NCBI GenBank assembly: GCA_937995275.1
Contig: CALKKN010000151.1
Span: 1 to 10,865 of the forward strand
Source: an uncultured Lysobacterales bacterium
GTDB taxonomy: Bacteria; Pseudomonadota; Gammaproteobacteria; Xanthomonadales; SZUA-36
DNA: 10,865 bases
Direction: 5' to 3'
Positions 6,611 to 10,865 of this stretch are shown here, one piece after another; position 1 is the first letter of the stretch, and the number at the start of each line of letters is the position of its first letter. The notes beneath the pieces are model-generated. The model was not told the DNA's origin. It made no database searches and was given only the letters and a program-made list of their open reading frames with translations. The position numbers were made by a program, and so were the translations under genes.

Positions 6611-8064
6611 GCGAAGATAAGGCCCGGATCAGTGACAAGGTCGCCTACCGCGACAGCCGCCGCGCCTCCTTTCGCATCCTGCAGCCGGGCAAGACCCATG
6701 CACTCAGGCGCTTTCTGCTGTTCGTGTTGGTCGCGGCCGTGGCCTGGTTCGGTTGGCGCGCGCTTACCGCCGGCTTCCCGCCCGAGCAGCGGGCCGTCCT
6801 GTTCCTGTTCCTGCTCGCGGTGGGGCTGTGGATCACCGAGGCCGTGCCGGCCTTCGCGGTCGGCCTGCTCATCATGGGCTACCTGGTGTTCGCGCTGGGT
6901 ACGCCGCTGCTGCTGGACCAGCCCTGGGACGTCCGGCCCTACCTGAACACCTGGTCCAGCCCGGTCATCTGGCTGATGCTGGGCGGCTTCTTCATGGCCG
7001 AGGGCCTGTCGCGCACCGGCCTGGATCGCCAGCTGTTCGCCATTGCGATCCGCCCTGCGGGAACGCGGCCGAGCCGCGTGCTGCTGGCCGTGATGCTGAC
7101 CAGCGCCATCGCCTCGATGTTCATCTCCAATACCTCCACCACCGTGCTGATGATCGGCGCGGTGCTGCCGCTGGTGCGCCAGGCGGGGCGCGATGAGCCG
7201 TTTGCGAAGGCGCTGATGGTCGCCATCCCGCTGGCTGCCGCCGTTGGCGGCATGGGCACGATCATCGGCAGTGCGCCAAACGCGATTGCGGCCGGGGTCG
7301 TGGCCGAATTCGGCCAGACGGTCGACTTCGTCGAGTGGATGTTGCTGGGCGTTCCGGTCGCCCTCCTGCTGGTGGTCACCGCCTGGATGTTCCTGCTGCG
7401 ACGCTACCCGCCATCGATGGAGGCTGTCCGTATCGACCTCCAGACGATGGAGGAGCCCGAACTGCCCGGGCGGCGCGAGCGGACCATCGTCGCCGGCCTG
7501 TCCATCATCACGGTCGCCCTGTGGATGACGACACCCCTGCACGGTATCCATGTCGCGGCCATTTCGCTGATCCCGATCGTCGGCCTGACCATGACCCAGG
7601 TGCTCGGCACCGCCGATGTGCGCGGGTTGCCGTGGGATACGCTGATGCTGGTGGCCGGCGGCCTGTCGCTCGGCGCGGCCGTGGTGGATACCGGGCTGGC
7701 GGACCGGCTGGCCCTGCAACTCGCCTTCCTGACCGGCTTCGGCAGCGACCTGCTGGTGTTCGCCGCGCTGGCGCTGCTGACGGTGGTGCTGTCCAATTTC
7801 ATGAGCAACACCGCCACGGTGTCGCTGATTCTGCCGGTGGCCGTCGCGCTGCTGCCCGGCCGGGAACTGGAAATGTGCCTGATCCTGGGCCTGAGCGCCT
7901 CCTGCGCGCTGCTGCTGCCGGTGTCCACGCCGCCGAACGCGGTCGCTTACAGTACGGGCGAAATCGAGACGCGGGACCTGCGGCCGGGTGGCGTGCTGAT
8001 CGGCCTGCTGGGTCCGGCCGTGGTCATTGTCTGGGTTCTTCTGGTGGCGCCTCTCATCCGCTGA
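6607..8064 (+). CDS. SLC13/DASS-family sodium:anion symporter
   Basis: This multi-pass inner-membrane transporter of 485 residues belongs to the divalent anion:Na+ symporter family, whose members take up dicarboxylates, citrate or sulfate. A hydrophilic, basic N-terminus of about 34 residues is followed by hydrophobic segments starting near 35, 62, 79 and 119 and continuing to the C-terminal helix. The two inverted-repeat substrate/sodium signatures are present: SNTST at 174-178 and SNTAT at 400-404, matching the paired SNT motifs of VcINDY. Each is followed by a glycine- or proline-rich loop: GGMGTIIGSAPNAIAAG after the first and LLPVSTPPNAVAYSTGEI after the second. Length and motifs are normal, so it should be functional. 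It is probably translated together with the upstream M1 peptidase. Substrate cannot be told: sulfate-type and dicarboxylate-type members share these motifs, and nothing in the neighbourhood decides it. Confidence 0.92.
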   Translation: MSEDKARISDKVAYRDSRRASFRILQPGKTHALRRFLLFVLVAAVAWFGWRALTAGFPPEQRAVLFLFLLAVGLWITEAVPAFAVGLLIMGYLVFALGTPLLLDQPWDVRPYLNTWSSPVIWLMLGGFFMAEGLSRTGLDRQLFAIAIRPAGTRPSRVLLAVMLTSAIASMFISNTSTTVLMIGAVLPLVRQAGRDEPFAKALMVAIPLAAAVGGMGTIIGSAPNAIAAGVVAEFGQTVDFVEWMLLGVPVALLLVVTAWMFLLRRYPPSMEAVRIDLQTMEEPELPGRRERTIVAGLSIITVALWMTTPLHGIHVAAISLIPIVGLTMTQVLGTADVRGLPWDTLMLVAGGLSLGAAVVDTGLADRLALQLAFLTGFGSDLLVFAALALLTVVLSNFMSNTATVSLILPVAVALLPGRELEMCLILGLSASCALLLPVSTPPNAVAYSTGEIETRDLRPGGVLIGLLGPAVVIVWVLLVAPLIR

Positions 8065-8090
8065 ACCGGTGAGGATTCGTCTGGTATGAT
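8061..8090 (+). promoter_or_regulatory. Possible promoter of the phospholipase D-like gene
   Basis: The 61-bp gap after the transporter contains TGGTATGAT at 8082-8090, an extended -10 whose hexamer matches TATAAT at five of six positions. The region one spacer upstream (CTGAAC at 8061-8066) is a poor -35, as is usual for extended -10 promoters. Transcription would start near 8097, about 30 bases before the ATG at 8126. This suggests the lipoprotein gene can be expressed separately from the peptidase-transporter pair. Confidence 0.4.
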
Positions 8091-8125
8091 CGAGCCGACG
8101 GTCCGTTGCCCACGATAATCGCCTA

Positions 8126-9685
8126 ATGCGTAGCGCCACCCAGACCCGCTCCCGATCATTGGAAATGCCCGCCGCGATCTTCGTTGCCATCGCCGCGCTC
8201 CTGCTGGCCGGCTGTGCCGGCCCGTCCCTGAAGGACGACATCGTCCGCCAGGAACCGACCTTCGCCCAGCCGCCGGCGCAGCAGGGTTTGCTCTGGGAGA
8301 TCGCCGATGGCGTCATGCGCGAACACGGGGCCGACGCGTCCGGCCTGCGGCTGCTGGATGGCAACTACGATGCCCTGGCGGCCCGCCTGGCCCTGATCGA
8401 CGGGGCCGTTTCCTCGCTCGATATCCAGACCTACCTCTGGTATCCGGACCACTCCGGCAGACTGATCTTAGTGCGGGCGATCCTGGCCGCCGAGCGCGGC
8501 GTGGATGTTCGGCTGATCGTGGATGACCTGCTGACGATCGGGCAGGACCAGCTGTTGTCCGAGCTGGATCGCTGGCCCAACGTGGAAGTCCGCCTGTTCA
8601 ACCCGTGGAAAGATCGCAGCGCCCTCGCACGCGGTGGGGAATTCATCGCTCAAATGGAGCGCCTGAACACGCGCATGCACGACAAGTTGCTGATCGCCGA
8701 CGGCAATGCAGCCGTGATCGGGGGCCGGAACATCGGCGACCACTATTTCGGGCTGAGCCACGATTACAACTTCCATGATCTCGACGTGCTCGGTTTCGGG
8801 CACATCGCGCGGCAGTCCAACGAGATGTTCGACCATTTCTGGAACAGCGAGTGGGTCGTTTCCGCCGACAACCTGAACGTCGAGCCGGACCCGGAGTACG
8901 TCAGGCAGGGGTGGGCGACACTCCAGCAGGACGTGCGGGAGGCGCCGGAGCTGCAATCGTTCTCGGCCGAAGCCAGGGACTGGACCCGGGCGGCGGCCGA
9001 CTTCGCCGGGAATCTGCACATCGGCACCAGCCTGATCGTCTACGACGAGACCACCGAAGAGGCGATTTCCCAGAACCTCGCTGCAGGGCTGTTCGATTTT
9101 CTGAACCTCGCCAACGAGGAACTCCTGGTCACCAACGCCTACATCATCCCCGGGCAGCCGGCGATCGATATCATCAGCGAGATGACCGGGCGCGGCGTAA
9201 AGGTCCGCATCCTCACCAACTCGCTGGCCTCCCATGACGTACCCGCCGTGAACAGCCATTACCGCGACTGGCGCGACGACTTCATCAACGCCGGCGCGGA
9301 GCTGTACGAGCTGCGCGCCGATGCGGCCATCAAGCCGCTGGTCGACGTGCCGCCGGTGGAAGGGGGGTTCGTCGGTTTGCATACCAAGGCGGTGGTCATC
9401 GACCGGGAATACGTGTTCATCGGCTCGATGAATCTCGACCCCCGGTCCGTGGCCATCAACACCGAGGCCGGCGCCATCGTGCGCAGCCCGGGGCTGGCCG
9501 CAGAACTGGCCGCGGTCATGGACCGCGACATGGCACCGGAAAGCGCCTGGCAGGTGCTGCTGGACGAGCAGGGCAAGCCGTACTGGGTGAACAGCGAGGA
9601 GACGGTCTACACGCAGCCGGCGCGGAGCGGCAGCCAGCGCGTTATGGACAAGATCTTCAAGGTGGTGCCAAAAGAACAGTACTAA
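8126..9685 (+). CDS. Phospholipase D/cardiolipin synthase-like lipoprotein (ClsC/YmdC type)
   Basis: This 519-residue protein is of the phospholipase D superfamily, with two HKD catalytic motifs. The first is H185, K187 and D192 in MHDKLLIAD, followed by GGRNIGDHYFG. The second is H419, K421 and D426 in LHTKAVVID, followed by GSMNLDPRS. The bilobed layout is most like the ClsC/YmdC group, which transfers phosphatidyl groups to make cardiolipin, but other phosphatidyl-transfer or hydrolase roles are possible. The N-terminus is a lipoprotein signal with LLLAGC ending at C30, so it is likely anchored in the membrane facing the periplasm. An in-frame ATG at 8165 also gives a good signal peptide (cysteine at 17), and neither start has a strong Shine-Dalgarno sequence. 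E. coli ClsC is helped by the neighbouring YmdB; no such gene is here. It probably has its own promoter and ends before a REP-like element. Confidence 0.92.
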   Translation: MRSATQTRSRSLEMPAAIFVAIAALLLAGCAGPSLKDDIVRQEPTFAQPPAQQGLLWEIADGVMREHGADASGLRLLDGNYDALAARLALIDGAVSSLDIQTYLWYPDHSGRLILVRAILAAERGVDVRLIVDDLLTIGQDQLLSELDRWPNVEVRLFNPWKDRSALARGGEFIAQMERLNTRMHDKLLIADGNAAVIGGRNIGDHYFGLSHDYNFHDLDVLGFGHIARQSNEMFDHFWNSEWVVSADNLNVEPDPEYVRQGWATLQQDVREAPELQSFSAEARDWTRAAADFAGNLHIGTSLIVYDETTEEAISQNLAAGLFDFLNLANEELLVTNAYIIPGQPAIDIISEMTGRGVKVRILTNSLASHDVPAVNSHYRDWRDDFINAGAELYELRADAAIKPLVDVPPVEGGFVGLHTKAVVIDREYVFIGSMNLDPRSVAINTEAGAIVRSPGLAAELAAVMDRDMAPESAWQVLLDEQGKPYWVNSEETVYTQPARSGSQRVMDKIFKVVPKEQY

Positions 9686-9705
9686 GCGGGCCAGTCGCTG
9701 TTTCG

Positions 9706-9737
9706 ATCGCGGCTGTAGGAGCGGCTTTAGCCGCGAT
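9706..9737. repeat. REP-like palindromic element with nested hairpins, possible terminator
   Basis: The convergent 99-bp gap contains GTAGGAGCGGCTTTAGCCGC (9715-9734). This is a GTAG head followed by a six-base-pair stem GCGGCT/AGCCGC with a two-base TT centre, the layout of REP sequences served by RAYT-type TnpA_REP proteins. It is enclosed by a larger perfect inverted repeat, ATCGCGGCT (9706-9714) and AGCCGCGAT (9729-9737), so two mutually exclusive hairpins are possible. It lies 20 bp after the lipoprotein stop and 47 bp beyond the pstB stop, where it could limit transcription from both sides. Only one copy occurs in the window. The rest of the gap shows nothing recognisable. Confidence 0.7.
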
Positions 9738-9784
9738 TAAAGCATTAGAAGAGGTGGCGAGCGCCCGCGGTACGCCGTTCCCCC

Positions 9785-10588
9785 TCACCCGTACCGCCCC
9801 TCGATGTAATCGGCGGTTTCCCGGTGCTGCGGCGTGACGAACATCTGGCCCGTATCGTCGTGTTCGATCACTTTGCCCATCAGCATGAAAATACATTCGT
9901 CGCTGGCGCGCCGCGCCTGGGCCATGTTGTGCGTGACGATCAGGATGGTGTACTCGCCGCGCAGCTCCCAGATCAGCTCCTCGACGGCCTCGGTGCCTTT
10001 GGGATCGAGGGCTGAACACGGTTCGTCCATCAGCAGGACGGAGGGTTTCACCGGCAGCAGGCGTGCGATGCAGAGTTTCTGCTGCGCCTCCAGCGAAAGG
10101 GTCGTCGCCTTGTGGTCGAGCCGGTCCCTGACCTCGTCCCACAGCAACACGGTCTGCAGCGCGCTTTCGACGATCTCGTCTTCGGCGCTGCGGGAAGACG
10201 GCCGCCCGGCATTGTGGATACGATGGCCGAAAAGCACGTTTTCGCGAATCGAAAGCGGCAGCGGGTTGGGCCGCTGGAACACCATCCCGATCTGTTTACG
10301 GACCTGCACGAGTTCCACTGCAGGGTCGTAGATATTGTGGCCGAGTACGTTGACTTCCCCCGAATACCTAACGTAGCCCAGGCGTTCATTGATACGGTTG
10401 ACGCAGCGCAGAAAAGTGCTTTTGCCACAGCCGGAAGGGCCGATCATCGATGTGATGATGCCCTGCCGGATATCGAGATCGACATCGAACAATGCCTGGA
10501 AGGTGCCGTACCACAGGTTCAGTTTCCTGGTGTTGATGGCCACGCTTGGGGCCTCTTTCCCAGTGGTGTCCACGCCGTCCTCCACCAT
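9785..10588 (-). CDS. pstB: PstB-type phosphate ABC transporter ATPase with degenerate signature motif
   Basis: PstB is the cytoplasmic ATPase of the high-affinity phosphate importer and pairs with the PstC/PstA membrane subunits. From the ATG at 10588 it has 267 residues, normal for the family. Visible motifs are Walker A GPSGCGKST (50-58), Q-loop VFQRPNPLPLSI with Q105, Walker B VLLMDEP ending around E189, D-loop SALDP, and H-loop VTHN with H220. The family-typical ending is DYIEGRYG. The ABC signature, normally LSGGQ, reads LSLEAQ at 164-169, although the following QKLCIAR is kept, so this is not a frameshift. The start shares one base with the stop of the preceding paralogue (TGATG). An upstream in-frame start at 10678 would overlap that paralogue by 91 bases and lacks homology-like sequence. 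Related paired PstB proteins with a similarly altered signature may exist; I recall this only from memory. No phoU follows. Confidence 0.93.
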   Translation of the reverse strand: MVEDGVDTTGKEAPSVAINTRKLNLWYGTFQALFDVDLDIRQGIITSMIGPSGCGKSTFLRCVNRINERLGYVRYSGEVNVLGHNIYDPAVELVQVRKQIGMVFQRPNPLPLSIRENVLFGHRIHNAGRPSSRSAEDEIVESALQTVLLWDEVRDRLDHKATTLSLEAQQKLCIARLLPVKPSVLLMDEPCSALDPKGTEAVEELIWELRGEYTILIVTHNMAQARRASDECIFMLMGKVIEHDDTGQMFVTPQHRETADYIEGRYG

Positions 10589-10865
10589 CAGCCGAACCGA
10601 CCCTCGACATAATCCCGCGTTCGAGGATCCTGGACCTCGCCCGTGAACAGGTCTTCCGTACGCCCAACCTCGATGCACCGCCCGCCGAGGAAAAACGCGG
10701 TGCGATCGGCGAGGCGGCGAGCCTGCTGCACCAGGTTGGTGACCAGAATGATCGTAACCTCGCTGCGCAACTCCTTGAGAACGTCCTCGATCCGCATGGT
10801 GGTGACCGGGTCCACGGCGATCGAAAATTCGTCCAGCATGAGCAACTCGGGCTCCTGCGACAGGG
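10588..10865 (-). CDS. Second PstB-like ATPase (C-terminal part, cut by window edge)
   Basis: The last 92 or so residues of a second PstB-like ATPase are visible, ending DYVEGRFG, nearly the same ending as the downstream paralogue (DYIEGRYG). The visible part starts just after where the signature should be. Walker B is present as LLMLDE, but the usual DEPTSALDP reads DEFSIAVDP. The H-loop reads VTNLVQQARRLAD, with asparagine in place of histidine (codon 10735-10737). The rest, with TAFFLGGRCIEVG, matches PstB well, and the frame is clean up to the TGA, so the gene is probably functional but altered. It is the upstream partner of the complete pstB and shares one base with it. Walker A and the signature lie outside the window, so whether the signature is LSGGQ is unknown. 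Confidence 0.88.
   Translation of the reverse strand, partial: LSQEPELLMLDEFSIAVDPVTTMRIEDVLKELRSEVTIILVTNLVQQARRLADRTAFFLGGRCIEVGRTEDLFTGEVQDPRTRDYVEGRFG

Noticed and set aside
6577..8364. 595-residue open frame on the minus strand across the transporter gene
   Set aside because: Its composition is low-complexity (Q, R, H, D, G rich), as expected of a shadow frame in GC-rich DNA, and the opposite strand encodes a well-conserved SLC13 protein.
10589..10678. 30-residue N-terminal extension of the complete PstB
   Set aside because: It lies inside the coding end of the preceding paralogue, is unlike PstB N-termini, and the TGATG junction at 10586-10590 gives a natural start.

Overview
The window is GC-rich and gene-dense, and it looks like the chromosome of a Gram-negative proteobacterium. 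I infer a gammaproteobacterium, from the O-antigen ligase/glycosyltransferase genes, GlnE, a zf-CHCC protein, two lipid-anchored proteins and a REP-type palindrome of the kind common in Pseudomonas and Xanthomonadales relatives. I cannot name the genus. There is no sign of a phage, insertion sequence, CRISPR array, tRNA or rRNA. No stretch over 300 bases lacks a gene; the longest gap is 99 bp.

Left part, minus strand (reading leftwards from 4646): glnE, the adenylyltransferase/deadenylase of glutamine synthetase, is followed after 80 bp by a small zf-CHCC zinc-finger gene. Then come a GT4 glycosyltransferase and, overlapping it by ATGA, the start of an O-antigen ligase-like membrane protein cut by the window edge. 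The last three form a compact set whose two larger members point to lipopolysaccharide or another surface glycan.

Middle part, plus strand: a gene for a predicted lipoprotein M1 aminopeptidase of the leukotriene-A4-hydrolase type starts only 20 bp from glnE, divergently. It overlaps by ATGA an SLC13/DASS-family anion symporter gene. After 61 bp, probably with its own promoter, comes a phospholipase D/cardiolipin synthase-like lipoprotein gene with two intact HKD motifs. A REP-like element with a large inverted repeat fills the 99-bp convergent gap after it.

Right part, minus strand: two tandem PstB-type phosphate-transport ATPase genes, joined by TGATG. The downstream one is complete and the upstream one is cut by the window edge. 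The complete copy has lost the LSGGQ signature (LSLEAQ), while its partner has lost the H-loop histidine (VTNL). In a heterodimer both losses would fall in the same composite ATP site. This asymmetric ATPase pair is the most interesting feature of the window. The rest looks like ordinary core and metabolic genome, with some local peculiarities listed as findings.
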